Positions 18,043-26,210 of a stretch of 44,879 nucleotides of DNA are shown here, piece by piece. The DNA is from Leisingera sp. JC1. GTDB lineage: Bacteria > Pseudomonadota > Alphaproteobacteria > Rhodobacterales > Rhodobacteraceae. The DNA lies in NCBI RefSeq assembly GCF_001679925.1, contig NZ_LYUZ01000081.1:80566-125444 (forward strand), written 5' to 3'. Made by a program: the position numbers and the translations under genes. Below the pieces are notes generated by a model. That model did not search any database and was not told the DNA's origin. It saw only the letters and a list, made by a program, of their open reading frames with translations. The first letter of the stretch is position 1. Every line of letters begins with the position of its first letter.

Positions 18043-18210
18043 AAAAACACCTCAAGCGGGATGAGTTCCGCTTCGAACAAGATCAGGAACGGGTGCGCCC
18101 GTTCTGAACACCGGGATGGCCCAGGTAAGAAAAAACTTTCGGGCAGTCAATGAAGGAGCCTGACCGGTGACAACTGGCTTCCTCTGGATCAGAGGGAGCC
18201 ATTTTCTTTT
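18043..18210 (+). ncRNA. Candidate small RNA or structured nrdJ 3' UTR
   Basis: No coding gene is seen between nrdJ and tesB, yet the plus strand carries three stem-loops in series: AGCGG/CCGCT near 18055-18072, GAACGGG-TGCG-CCCGTTC near 18088-18105, and a strong terminator at 18175-18210. A free-standing intrinsic terminator about 180 nt past the nrdJ stop is the expected 3' end of a small RNA, or of a long nrdJ 3' UTR. I did not find a clear promoter, so both remain open. Confidence 0.4.
18175..18210 (+). terminator. Strong rho-independent terminator
   Basis: An 11-bp stem (TGGCTTCCTCT / AGAGGGAGCCA, one G-U pair in plus-strand RNA) with loop GGATC runs straight into TTTTCTTTT. It ends plus-strand transcription before the convergent tesB gene. 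Confidence 0.85.
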
Positions 18211-18307
18211 AGGGGGCTGCGTTTTGACCCTCAATAAATCTTATAATCAGAATTATGGTAAATAATAGGGCGACCTGAGTGGCTATGGCGGCAAAATATT
18301 CGCAAGA

Positions 18308-19171
18308 TCAGTGCCTTAGCGGCCTCAGCAGACCCTCTTGGGCTACGCTGGCCACCAAATCCCCGTCTTTTGTATAGATCGATCCGCGATTGAAACCGCG
18401 GGCGTTGCCGGTGAATGGTGCGTCCATCGAATACAGATGCCAGTTCTGCAATTGCACCGGAGCATGGAACCACATTGCGTGATCCAGACTGGCCGTCATC
18501 GCTTCAGGATTGTGAAACGTCAGCCCATGCGGACGCATCGAGGATCCCAGCAACCCGAAGTCCGACACATAGGCCAGCAGAATGTGTTGCAGTTCCGGGC
18601 CAGCGCCGCGTGCCGCTTCCATTCGCACCCACATCTGGTTGGCATCACTGGTTTTTTCGGGTGCCACCGGGGCGCGCGGCTCCACCTCGCGGATTTCAAA
18701 CGGCCGCGGACGCAGCAGTTCAGCCTGCTTGTCCTGCGCAAATCGGCTGGCATTCCGCTTGAGGATCTCGTGGCGCGGTTCCAAGCTGCCCGGATCCGGC
18801 ACCTCGGGCATTTTGTGCTGATGATCCCAGCCGTCTTCCTGGGCATGAAAGGATGCTGCCAGGTTCAGGATTTGCTTTCCGTTCTGAATCGCCACAACCC
18901 GCCGCGTGGTAAAACTGCGGCCGTCGCGCGAAGGATCAACCTCGTAGATTACCGGCCTAGACGGATCGCCGGGCCGGATGAAATACGCATGAAGAGAATG
19001 GCGTAAACGTCCGGAAATAGTAGAATAAGCCGCAGTTAACGCCTGCGCGATCACTTGCCCGCCGTAGATCCGCGTCGGGGTTTCACCACCAGATCCGGAC
19101 CCGCGGAAAAGATTGGTGTCCAGGCTTTCAAGATCCAGGAGATCAAGCAGAACTTTGGCGGTATCAGTCAT
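18308..19171 (-). CDS. tesB: Acyl-CoA thioesterase II
   Basis: Hydrolyses medium- and long-chain acyl-CoA to free acid and CoA. The 287-residue double-hotdog protein has the TesB signature: ETPTRIYGGQVIAQALTAA near residues 30-48, HSLHAYFIRPGDPSRPVIYEV (shortened in sense: first hotdog), RDGRSFTTRRVVAIQ, then YVSDFGLLGSSMRPHG, ASLDHAMWFHAP and the C-terminal FTGNARGFNRGSIY with LVASVAQEGLLR. The catalytic Asp/Thr/Gln triad residues of TesB fall in these last segments. It is 44 bp downstream of a serine hydrolase gene on the same strand and may be co-transcribed with it. Confidence 0.95.
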   Translation of the reverse strand: MTDTAKVLLDLLDLESLDTNLFRGSGSGGETPTRIYGGQVIAQALTAAYSTISGRLRHSLHAYFIRPGDPSRPVIYEVDPSRDGRSFTTRRVVAIQNGKQILNLAASFHAQEDGWDHQHKMPEVPDPGSLEPRHEILKRNASRFAQDKQAELLRPRPFEIREVEPRAPVAPEKTSDANQMWVRMEAARGAGPELQHILLAYVSDFGLLGSSMRPHGLTFHNPEAMTASLDHAMWFHAPVQLQNWHLYSMDAPFTGNARGFNRGSIYTKDGDLVASVAQEGLLRPLRH

Positions 19172-19215
19172 AGGTATCGCTTTCCATTCACCAGCCGTGT
19201 TGCCGGAAATGCACG

Positions 19216-20427
19216 TTAATCTGTGATGGCGCCATGCACCAGTGCCTTGAGTTCCGGGCGTGACGGGTATGAACTGGAGGGCGCTAGCTGGGTCAGAAAC
19301 ACCACTGACAAGTTCAGTTTCCGGTCGACCCAGAAAAAGGTCGAGGCAATTCCACCCCAGCTGAAGTCACCTATGGAACCAGGACAGCGCGCACGTGCAG
19401 GATTCAGCACCACCGCACCACCGAGCCCGAAGCCTATGCCTTCCATAGGCTGCTCTGCAAAACTGCTGGGCCCCATCGACGCGATGTCGCCAGCAAGATG
19501 GTTTTGCATCATAAAATCAATCATATACGGGCTGACTATGAAACCATCATTGCAACAGCCCCGCTTCCGGAGCATCTCAGCAAACGCCATGTAGTCGTCA
19601 ATTGTACCAACCAGCCCGCCACCGCCAGACTGCATACTGGCTTGCTCAAATGGTGAGTTCCCGTAACAGTCAGTAAGGCGCAAGCTGTCACTGCCTGCAT
19701 CCGCCGAGTTGAGCGCCATGGCATCACCGGCAAGCGGCGTATAGAGCGAGGCAAAGCGGCTCCCTGCCCCGTCTGGCACCTGAAATCCGGTCTCTGCCAT
19801 GCCCAGCGGCTCAAAGATTTCACTGCTCAGGAAACCGCCAAGCGACTTTCCGGAAACAACCTCCACAACCCGGCCAAGCACATCCGTAGCCACCGAATAT
19901 TCCCAGCGGTTCCCCGGTGTGAACGCCAACGGCAGCTCTGCCAGGCGTGCAACCATCGAGGACAGCGGGCCATGGTCCGGTTTGAACAGGATATCTTCTC
20001 TTGCCATCGCTTCGGGCAAAACTCCCGGATTGAACGGATAACTCAGCCCGCTGGTATGTGTCAGCAGCTGATGCAGAGTTGGAACCTGGCATGGTTCAGT
20101 CTGATCTATGGCCGTTGCAGCCGGTATCAGTGCCCTCATGCTACTGAATTCCGGGAGGAAATCGCTGACTGGCGCATCCAGGTGAAACGCGCCGCGTTCC
20201 AGCAGCATCATGACAGCCAGTGACGTCACTGGCTTGGTCATCGAGTAGAGCCGCACCAGCGTATCGCGGGTATATGGCAGGTTCTCTTCTATGTTCCGCA
20301 TCCCAACAGCATGGAAGTAGATTTCCTCACCACCGCGGCGGATCAGCAATGTGCTTCCGGGGTATTTCCGTTGGTCCGCATAGCGTTGCTGCCAGGAGTT
20401 AATTCTCCCCATTCGCTCAGGGTTCAT
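19216..20427 (-). CDS. Serine beta-lactamase-like hydrolase (class C/esterase family)
   Basis: A 403-residue member of the beta-lactamase/transpeptidase-like family (PF00144). The nucleophile motif S-x-x-K is SMTK at residues 62-65, the second motif appears as YSVAT in the WEYSVATDVLGRVVEVVSG stretch, and glycine-rich motifs follow. No clear signal peptide is visible from this start, so it is more likely a cytoplasmic esterase-like enzyme than a periplasmic beta-lactamase. The start at 20427 is set by a strong GGGAGG box; the longer frame to 20601 looks non-coding. Substrate is unknown and resistance cannot be inferred. Spaced 44 bp before tesB, which suggests a lipid or ester role. Confidence 0.88.
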   Translation of the reverse strand: MNPERMGRINSWQQRYADQRKYPGSTLLIRRGGEEIYFHAVGMRNIEENLPYTRDTLVRLYSMTKPVTSLAVMMLLERGAFHLDAPVSDFLPEFSSMRALIPAATAIDQTEPCQVPTLHQLLTHTSGLSYPFNPGVLPEAMAREDILFKPDHGPLSSMVARLAELPLAFTPGNRWEYSVATDVLGRVVEVVSGKSLGGFLSSEIFEPLGMAETGFQVPDGAGSRFASLYTPLAGDAMALNSADAGSDSLRLTDCYGNSPFEQASMQSGGGGLVGTIDDYMAFAEMLRKRGCCNDGFIVSPYMIDFMMQNHLAGDIASMGPSSFAEQPMEGIGFGLGGAVVLNPARARCPGSIGDFSWGGIASTFFWVDRKLNLSVVFLTQLAPSSSYPSRPELKALVHGAITD

Positions 20428-20689
20428 TGGTGCCTCCCGTCCATGCCCGGTAGTCCCCACAGGGGCTGTCTGGATAATGCGTTGCACGCTTGGCCAGGTC
20501 GAGCGGATTTTGTACCTTTGGCTGAGTGGACTATTCTGCCATCTACCGCGGGCATCAATCAGCGGCCTTCCGGTTTCTTCAACCAGAGCAAGTTGCGTCA
20601 CGTTTTTTACGCCTAATTACGTTTGTGTGTTCGCATTCGAAATAAATTTGTCTTAGAAGTTCAAAGGGAAAGACGGCAAGGACATACCG

Positions 20690-21139
20690 ATGGCGAGTAT
20701 TCTGGTTTTGAACGGACCCAACCTGAACCTGCTTGGCACACGCCAGCCGGAGGTCTATGGCTCTGTGACATTGGCAATGGTTGAGGACGCCTGTGCGGAT
20801 CATGCCGCGAAGCTGGGTTTGGAAGTAGCCTGCCTGCAATCAAACCACGAGGGTGCGCTTATTGACGCGATCCATGATGCCAAGGGCCGCCATCAGGGGA
20901 TTATCCTGAATGCCGGTGCCTATACCCACACCTCAATCGCACTGATGGATGCCTTGATTTCCGTGGAAATTCCGGCAGTTGAAGTGCATCTTTCAAACAT
21001 TCATGCACGCGAGTCTTTCCGCCACACCTCCTACATTTCCAAGGCAGCACTGGGGCAGATCTGCGGATTTGGCGCACAGGGTTATTTGCTGGCACTGGAT
21101 GCATTGGCGGTGCATTTGAAGGGTGCCGGTGCCGCATGA
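20690..21139 (+). CDS. aroQ: Type II 3-dehydroquinate dehydratase
   Basis: Third step of the shikimate pathway, converting 3-dehydroquinate to 3-dehydroshikimate. The 149-residue protein has the family motifs: [20 protein letters not shown] with the catalytic Arg/Tyr lid at residues ~5-24, [28 protein letters not shown] with Asn, and [21 protein letters not shown] with His and Arg. AAGGAC precedes the ATG. Its stop overlaps the luxR-type start as ATGA, so translation of the two is probably coupled, which is odd for a housekeeping enzyme and a regulator. Confidence 0.97.
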   Translation: MASILVLNGPNLNLLGTRQPEVYGSVTLAMVEDACADHAAKLGLEVACLQSNHEGALIDAIHDAKGRHQGIILNAGAYTHTSIALMDALISVEIPAVEVHLSNIHARESFRHTSYISKAALGQICGFGAQGYLLALDALAVHLKGAGAA

Positions 21140-21891
21140 AAATCCGGAAATACCTGAATTTTGTCTGCGGCGCGCAGAGTCTGGAAGAGCTGTGGCATGG
21201 CCACGTTCAGCAAATGTCGGAATATGGCTTCGACAGGCTGATCTATGGGCACACGCGCTACAAGACGGAGACATCCTTGGGGGATCCGGATGACTTTGTC
21301 ATACTGTCCAACCATGAGAACGCGTACTTGGACGGCTTCCTGCGCAAGGGGCTCTATTCTCACGCGCCAATGCTTCGCTGGGCTCTGGAAAATGAAGGGC
21401 CGGGAAGCTGGCGAATTGTGCAAGAGATGGCCGCAAAAGGCACCCTGGGACCAGAAGCTCTGAAAGTACATGAATTCAACCAAGCATTGGATATGAAAGC
21501 TGGCTATACGATCAGCTTTTACTCCTCGTCTCCGCGCTACAAGGGTGCGATTTCCCTGGCCGCCCGGCCGGGCCTGTCTCAGGATCAGGTAGATGCCCTG
21601 TGGCAGGAAGAGGGTGACGATATTGTCCTGATGAACAACGTCGCGCATTTGAAAATTCTCACCCTGCCCTATGAAGCTCCGCACCGGAGCCTGACCAAAC
21701 GGCAGCGGGAAGTGCTGCAATGGGTTGGCGATGGCAAGACGACTCAGGATATCGCATTGCTGATGGGACTGACGCCGGCGACAATTGAAAAACACCTTCG
21801 CTTGGCACGGGAATCTTTGTCAGTGGAAACCACCGCACAGGCTGTCCTGAAAGCCGCCCTTTATAACCAGATGTATGTAGTAGACGCCTAA
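21136..21891 (+). CDS. LuxR-type regulator (solo) with atypical ligand pocket
   Basis: A 251-residue regulator: an autoinducer-binding-like domain (about residues 15-165) and a C-terminal LuxR HTH (about 185-251: [31 protein letters not shown]). No luxI-type synthase is in this window, so it is a solo here. Aligning by motif spacing to LasR-like proteins, the pocket Trp becomes Tyr64, the Tyr becomes Phe68, and the near-invariant AHL-contact Asp is Ala77 (in YSHAP); the following Pro78 and the distal Trp92 are kept. That predicts no canonical AHL binding, or a different ligand. It overlaps aroQ by ATGA. Confidence 0.88.
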   Translation: MKIRKYLNFVCGAQSLEELWHGHVQQMSEYGFDRLIYGHTRYKTETSLGDPDDFVILSNHENAYLDGFLRKGLYSHAPMLRWALENEGPGSWRIVQEMAAKGTLGPEALKVHEFNQALDMKAGYTISFYSSSPRYKGAISLAARPGLSQDQVDALWQEEGDDIVLMNNVAHLKILTLPYEAPHRSLTKRQREVLQWVGDGKTTQDIALLMGLTPATIEKHLRLARESLSVETTAQAVLKAALYNQMYVVDA

Positions 21892-22328
21892 GGTTTGAAC
21901 CGCGCCTCCTCCCATCCAGCATCAGCTTTGAAGTTTACATCTCTGAAATAGTGATGTTTTTTCATGTAAAGCAGCCTCCATTTGAAAACGGTTCACTCAG
22001 TAACAGCAGCGCAAAAGACGTTAATTAGCGTCAAAAAGTATGGTATTCTGTACTACCGCTAAAGGATAATTCATTGCAAATTCCTCATGTTCCGTGAGTG
22101 GTGGCTTTGGCCAAGGAACTTTGGGTATCGAACCTTGCGATTTCAAGGCTCTCCTACCTGGTCTGGGGCAGGCACGTATAGATCCGTGTTCTGCCCCGAT
22201 ATATGAGGGGTCCTGCCCATCCCCATCAGCGGGGCCCCTCGCAACTTCCTCCTAAACAGATTTTCCCTCTAATCCCAGGTGGCTGGACCCGCGTCAGTGG
22301 CCTGCCTTCTCAAGCAACCAGCACCCAC
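21892..22328. other. Gene-free stretch after the luxR-type gene
   Basis: No coding gene is supported between 21892 and the tsf terminator. It holds a 16-bp near-palindrome at 22017-22032 (14 of 16 positions symmetric), possible -10-like hexamers TATTCT (22044) and GATAAT (22065) without good -35 partners, and two strong hairpins at 22165-22240. A CCTTG/CAAGG stem lies near 22132-22147. It may hold a small RNA. Confidence 0.5.
22165..22240. ncRNA. Candidate structured RNA, two strong hairpins
   Basis: Hairpin 1: GGGGCAG (22165) pairs CTGCCCC (22191) with an inner CACG/CGTG helix and loop TATAGATC. Hairpin 2: GAGGGG (22205) pairs CCCCTC (22235) with an inner CCCC/GGGG helix. Two consecutive bulged helices in otherwise non-coding DNA suggest a functional RNA. 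There is no T-run after them and no firm promoter, and the strand is undecided. I considered and could not support 6S RNA, SRP RNA or tmRNA. Confidence 0.35.
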
Positions 22329-22357
22329 AAAAAAACCGGCAGGAGATCTCCTGCCGG
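22329..22357 (-). terminator. Rho-independent terminator of rpsB-tsf
   Basis: On the minus strand a perfect 22-bp palindrome (CCGGCAGGAGA / TCTCCTGCCGG) is followed by seven T, 28 bp after the tsf stop. It is the strongest intrinsic terminator in the window, fitting a highly expressed ribosomal operon. Confidence 0.93.
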
Positions 22358-22385
22358 CTTCCGAACCTGATGCGTTGGGACCAGA

Positions 22386-23261
22386 TCAGCCCTGAGCAGC
22401 CTTGGCAACTTCTGCTGCGAAGTCCTCTTTCTCGACCTCGATACCTTCGCCGACTTCCACACGGACAAAGCCGGTGATGGTGGCGCCAGCTTCCTTGGCA
22501 GCGGCTTCCACGGTCAGGTCAGGGTTCACGACGAACTGCTGGTTCAGCAGGGTCGATTCAGCCACGAATTTCTTCATGCGGCCTTCGATCATCTTCTCGA
22601 TCACCTGCTCCGGCTTGCCGGATTCGCGGGCGATGTCGATCTGAACCTGCTTTTCCTTTTCAACGATCGAAGCATCCAGGTCAGCTTCGGACAGCGCCGC
22701 CGGGTTCACGGCTGCGATGTGCATTGCAACCTGTTTGCCAATGGCTTCGTCGCCGCCGTTCATTGCAACCAGAACGCCGATTTTGCCCATGCCGGCAGTT
22801 GCCGCGTTGTGGACGTAGGACACGACGGTCTCGCCTTCCAGCGATTCCATGCGGCGCAGCGACATGTTCTCGCCGATGGTGGCGATCTTGTCGGTCAGGG
22901 TGTCGGCAACGGATTTGCCGCCCAGATCTGCAGCGGCCAGCGCTTCGACGTCAGCGGCGCCCAGGGCTGCGGTGGCGATTTTGCCGACCATTTCCTGGAA
23001 CTCGCCGTTCTTTGCGACGAAGTCGGTTTCGGAGTTTACCTCGACGGCAACGCCCTTGCCGCCTTCGACGACAACTGCCACCAGGCCTTCTGCGGCGGTG
23101 CGGCCGGATTTCTTGGCGGCTTTCGCCAGGCCTTTGGTGCGCAGCCAGTCAACAGCGGCTTCCATGTTGCCGTCGTTCTCGACCAGTGCTTTTTTCGCGT
23201 CCATCATGCCTGCGCCGGTGGATTCGCGCAGTTCTTTCACCATTGCTGCAGTGATTGCCAT
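22386..23261 (-). CDS. tsf: Translation elongation factor Ts
   Basis: Exchanges GDP for GTP on EF-Tu. The 291-residue protein opens with the UBA-like domain [20 protein letters not shown] followed by [21 protein letters not shown], and has [11 protein letters not shown] near residue 76, the classic EF-Ts signature that contacts EF-Tu. The rest is the coiled-coil and dimerisation core, with ALSEADLD and [17 protein letters not shown]. It follows rpsB by 80 bp and ends in a strong terminator; this order is the conserved bacterial one. Confidence 0.99.
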   Translation of the reverse strand: MAITAAMVKELRESTGAGMMDAKKALVENDGNMEAAVDWLRTKGLAKAAKKSGRTAAEGLVAVVVEGGKGVAVEVNSETDFVAKNGEFQEMVGKIATAALGAADVEALAAADLGGKSVADTLTDKIATIGENMSLRRMESLEGETVVSYVHNAATAGMGKIGVLVAMNGGDEAIGKQVAMHIAAVNPAALSEADLDASIVEKEKQVQIDIARESGKPEQVIEKMIEGRMKKFVAESTLLNQQFVVNPDLTVEAAAKEAGATITGFVRVEVGEGIEVEKEDFAAEVAKAAQG

Positions 23262-23341
23262 CTCTTGGCTCTCCTCAATTCAAAAACAGATTTGGGGCAG
23301 GTGATACCCTGCCCCGCATGTCAGTTCCGTGACAGAACGGA

Positions 23342-24115
23342 TCAGGCTTCGGCGGCTGCTTCTTCAGCAACGGCCTCTTCTGCCGGTGCTTCTTCCAGCG
23401 CGCCCAAGTCAACGCCTGCTGCGCCCAGCTGAGCCGACATGCCGTCCAGAGCGGCGCGGGCAACCAGGTCGCAGTACAGCGAGATGGCGCGCGAAGCGTC
23501 GTCGTTGCCCGGGATGATGTAGTCAACGCCATCGGGCGAGCAGTTGGTGTCGACAACAGCCACAACCGGAATGCCCAGTTTCTTGGCTTCGGCGATGGCC
23601 AGTGCTTCTTTTTTCACGTCAATGACGAACAGCAGATCCGGCACGCCGCCCATTTCGCGGATGCCGCCCAGGGAGGCCTGCAGTTTCTCCTGGTCGCGTT
23701 CCATGCCCAGACGCTCTTTCTTGGTCAGGCCTTCGGCGCCGCCGGACATCTTCTCGTCGATTTCCTTCAGGCGGTTGATCGACTGGGAAACGGTTTTCCA
23801 GTTGGTCAGGGTGCCGCCGAGCCAGCGGTGGTTCATGAAGTACTGAGCAGACTTCTCGGCTGCTTCGGCGATCGGGCCGGCTGCCTGACGCTTGGTGCCG
23901 ACGAACAGGATGCGGCCGCCTTTGGCAACGGTGTCGCGAACAACCTGCAGCGCCTGGTCCAGCATCGGAACAGTCTGGGTCAGGTCCATGATGTGGATGC
24001 CGTTGCGCGCGCCGTAGATGAAGGGCGACATGCGCGGGTTCCAGCGCTGAGTCTGGTGACCGAAGTGTACGCCAGCTTCCAGCAGCTGACGCATGGTGAA
24101 CTCGGGAAGAGCCAT
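23342..24115 (-). CDS. rpsB: 30S ribosomal protein S2
   Basis: S2 binds the small subunit between head and body and contacts S1. The 257-residue protein starts [20 protein letters not shown] and shows [22 protein letters not shown] (in segments), [27 protein letters not shown], and [25 protein letters not shown] (in segments), all diagnostic. The Ala/Glu-rich tail (~20 residues) is common in alphaproteobacteria. First gene of rpsB-tsf, read from a well-formed promoter about 120 bp upstream, leaving a ~115-nt leader that could carry S2 autoregulation; I see no proven element. Confidence 0.99.
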   Translation of the reverse strand: MALPEFTMRQLLEAGVHFGHQTQRWNPRMSPFIYGARNGIHIMDLTQTVPMLDQALQVVRDTVAKGGRILFVGTKRQAAGPIAEAAEKSAQYFMNHRWLGGTLTNWKTVSQSINRLKEIDEKMSGGAEGLTKKERLGMERDQEKLQASLGGIREMGGVPDLLFVIDVKKEALAIAEAKKLGIPVVAVVDTNCSPDGVDYIIPGNDDASRAISLYCDLVARAALDGMSAQLGAAGVDLGALEEAPAEEAVAEEAAAEA

Positions 24116-24237
24116 GCTATTCTATCCTTTCCGGTTTCTATCCTCGGCGGGGGTTCAGAGCGGGTGCTCCAACCGGGGGTCCGTCAGGGATGTCTCCCCT
24201 GATCAGGCCAAACCCCGCCTGCGGGTTCGTAGGCGCG

Positions 24238-24266
24238 CCTATAGATCAGAAATTGCATGCTGACAA
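24238..24266 (-). promoter_or_regulatory. Sigma70-type promoter of rpsB-tsf
   Basis: On the minus strand TTGTCA (24266-24261; five of six consensus) and TATAGG (24243-24238; four of six) are separated by 17 bp. It lies ahead of rpsB with a leader of about 115 nt. It sits just beyond the olsA stop. Confidence 0.65.
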
Positions 24267-24297
24267 GGGCTGCGGGCAGAAAATACGGGGCAACCCG

Positions 24298-25134
24298 TCA
24301 AATACCTGCCGGGCGGCCTGTTTCATGGCCATAGCGGACCAGCTCCTCTGCCATGGCGGCCAGGGATTTGCGGTCTGCGAAATCTGAGACCTTCAGCGGC
24401 GGATGATAGATCAGCTCAACCGTGCCCTGCCGCGGCGCAGCCAGTGTCTTGAGCAGATGAGGCCCAAAATCCATGTCGCCCCACCACGCATAATACCTGT
24501 CCGGCTGCCCCCGGGGCGAAAGAAACCGTACCGATACCGGCTGAACATGCAGGTGCTCGCGCAGTTCATCTGTGAAAAAGGCCGCGAACAGCGTTGTTTT
24601 AAAAGACAGAACCCGCAACCCGTCAGTGGACGTTCCTTCTGGAAAGAACAGCAGCTTGTGGCCCGCCAACAGACGCGTTTCAAACAGCTCCGCCTGCTCC
24701 CTTGCCTTTTTGGGATTGCGTTCAATGAAAACGGTGCCTGTCGCCCGTGCCAGCCAGCCGATCCCCGGCCATTTGGCGACCTCGGCCTTGGAGACGAAAT
24801 AGATCCGCTTGCGGGCATTCAGAGCAAAAATATCCAGCCAGGAGGAATGGTTGGCGACCACAGCTCCGTTCCGGCGCATCAATTCTCCCCGTGTTCTGTA
24901 AGCGATGCCGAGGATGCGGAACGCGTTGCGGCAGACGAACTGGGTGATAAAGGGCGTCACCGGGCGCCGCACTCCGAACAGCGGCCGCTCGATCAGCCGT
25001 ACCATCAAAAGAACAGCCAGCCCGCCAAACACCAGCAGCGCCAGCGGCAGCCCGCGCAGAACCACCAGCAGCCAGCCGGCCGGGCTGATCCGTATGGGAT
25101 CCGGGGGCACTTCACTGTGCCAGCTGATGCTCAT
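24298..25134 (-). CDS. olsA: Lyso-ornithine lipid O-acyltransferase OlsA (PlsC family)
   Basis: Adds the second fatty acid to lyso-ornithine lipid, giving ornithine lipid. The 278-residue protein has an N-terminal hydrophobic segment (about residues 20-45) and the PlsC motifs NHSSWLD with His96/Asp101 (HX4D) and FFPEGTS at 163-169, plus GTVFIERNPKKAREQ. By itself it could be a 1-acylglycerol-3-phosphate acyltransferase; the assignment to OlsA rests on the ATGA overlap with olsB just upstream. Such OlsA proteins may keep some PlsC activity. Ornithine lipids are phosphorus-free membrane lipids in roseobacters. Confidence 0.88.
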   Translation of the reverse strand: MSISWHSEVPPDPIRISPAGWLLVVLRGLPLALLVFGGLAVLLMVRLIERPLFGVRRPVTPFITQFVCRNAFRILGIAYRTRGELMRRNGAVVANHSSWLDIFALNARKRIYFVSKAEVAKWPGIGWLARATGTVFIERNPKKAREQAELFETRLLAGHKLLFFPEGTSTDGLRVLSFKTTLFAAFFTDELREHLHVQPVSVRFLSPRGQPDRYYAWWGDMDFGPHLLKTLAAPRQGTVELIYHPPLKVSDFADRKSLAAMAEELVRYGHETGRPAGI

Positions 25135-25886
25135 CCGCGGCCTCCCGCATAAATTCTGCGCTGCCGTTCGTTCATCCGGGTCGTGTCCAGGATCAGGCAG
25201 ACATCCGTCGTGTTGAAGGCATGATCGATATAGGCTCCTTCCCCGACAAAGCCGCCGAGCCGCAGATAGGCCTTTATCAGCGCTGGAGTTTCGATCATGG
25301 CGCGTTTGCGGTCCAGGTTACCGACACCCACCAAGTCCATGGACTGAAAGGCTTTTGACCGCACGCGCAATTCGGGCGGCGCCAGGTGGTTGTGATGCAG
25401 CATGGCTAGTGGATTGGCTAGTTCCTTCGGGCTGGTGCCATGGAAGCTTGCGACGCCGAACAGGATCTCAATCCCGTTCTTTTCAACATAGTCCGCCAGC
25501 CCGGACCAAAGGTGAAACATGGCGATGCCGCCGCGGTAATCGGGATGCAGACAGGACCGGCCAAGCTCCAGCAACCGGCGGCCTGAGGCCTTAAGCGTGC
25601 TCAGGTCGTATTCATCTTCGGAATAGAATTGACCCGCCTGCGCCGCCTGGTCATCCCGCAGCAGCCGGTAAACCCCGGCCACCGTGCCTGTGGCCTTATC
25701 TGTCACCAGCATGTGGTCGAAGAACTGGTCGAACCTGTCCCGCTCCAGCCCTTCCTGATGATCAACCATCTCGCCGCCGCCGCCCAGTTCGCGAACAAAC
25801 ACGTCATAGCGGAGGGCCTGCGCGGCGCGCAGTTCACTCTCGGTTTCGGCGATCTTTACGGAAAATTCCGGTGCGGTGTCGGACAT
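25131..25886 (-). CDS. olsB: Ornithine N-acyltransferase OlsB
   Basis: Transfers a 3-hydroxyacyl group from ACP to ornithine, the first step in ornithine-lipid synthesis. The 251-residue protein belongs to the GNAT-fold acyltransferase family (hemolysin-like/PF13444): RAAQALRYDVFVRELGG near residue 20, FDHMLVTDKATGTVAGVYRLL, ELGRSCLHPDYRGGIAMFHLW, ILFGVASFHGTSP, and GGFVGEGAYIDHAFNTTDVCL near the end. AAGGTGAG precedes the ATG. It overlaps olsA by ATGA, so both acyltransferases are likely coupled. Confidence 0.92.
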   Translation of the reverse strand: MSDTAPEFSVKIAETESELRAAQALRYDVFVRELGGGGEMVDHQEGLERDRFDQFFDHMLVTDKATGTVAGVYRLLRDDQAAQAGQFYSEDEYDLSTLKASGRRLLELGRSCLHPDYRGGIAMFHLWSGLADYVEKNGIEILFGVASFHGTSPKELANPLAMLHHNHLAPPELRVRSKAFQSMDLVGVGNLDRKRAMIETPALIKAYLRLGGFVGEGAYIDHAFNTTDVCLILDTTRMNERQRRIYAGGRG

Positions 25887-25993
25887 TCACTCACCTTCGC
25901 GTCGTTCAGTCTTGAGCGCTACTCGCCAATAAGGCAAAGAGCGCGCAGGAATTGGAGAGAATTTGAGGGATTACGTTAACCCTTCATAAACCG

Positions 25994-26176
25994 TTATGGA
26001 TCAAAGACGGGAATAAGGGAGACACGCGCTCCGTCAATCACAAGCTTGCCCTGATCGGGAAAGTTCACAGTGATCTTGCCGCCTGCGTTCGACTGCACCT
26101 GGCCCACGCCCCACTCAGGGTGATCCGGGTGCCGGACAAACATGCCGGGGGCTAAAATAGCGTTGAGGTCATTCAT
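25994..26176 (-). CDS. DUF3553 small protein
   Basis: A 60-residue protein beginning MNDLNAILAPGMFVRHPDHP, with WGVGQVQSNAGGKITVNFPD and a short C-terminus, matching the small DUF3553 family of alphaproteobacteria. The N-terminal part resembles a CarD/UvrD-tail-like beta barrel (PGMFVRHPDHPEWGVGQVQS), a fold used in protein-protein contact with RNA polymerase or UvrD helicase; function here is unknown. The start at 26176 is chosen by family pattern as no good SD is seen. It is divergent from chpT with only 34 bp between starts. Confidence 0.75.
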   Translation of the reverse strand: MNDLNAILAPGMFVRHPDHPEWGVGQVQSNAGGKITVNFPDQGKLVIDGARVSLIPVFDP

Positions 26177-26210
26177 AGGGGGATGGCCCAGTTCGGAGGA
26201 AGTAGTAGTT

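Noticed and set aside
19216-20427. Beta-lactamase antibiotic-resistance gene
   Set aside because: It has SMTK but lacks a visible signal peptide and is next to tesB; the family includes many esterases, so no resistance role is claimed.
22156-22174. Lux-box-like CCTG...CAGG near the hairpins after the luxR-type gene
   Set aside because: Only the outer four bases are symmetric, and they belong to the hairpin region; not enough for an operator call.
22080-22260. 6S RNA, SRP RNA or tmRNA in the post-luxR gap
   Set aside because: No signature of these (no SRP loop, no proteolysis-tag codons, no clear 6S bubble) was recognised, though small structured RNA remains possible.
25976-25990. TTAA-N7-TAAA upstream of olsB
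   Set aside because: One mismatch from a CtrA box, single copy, so it could easily be chance; the 13734 array is of a different quality.
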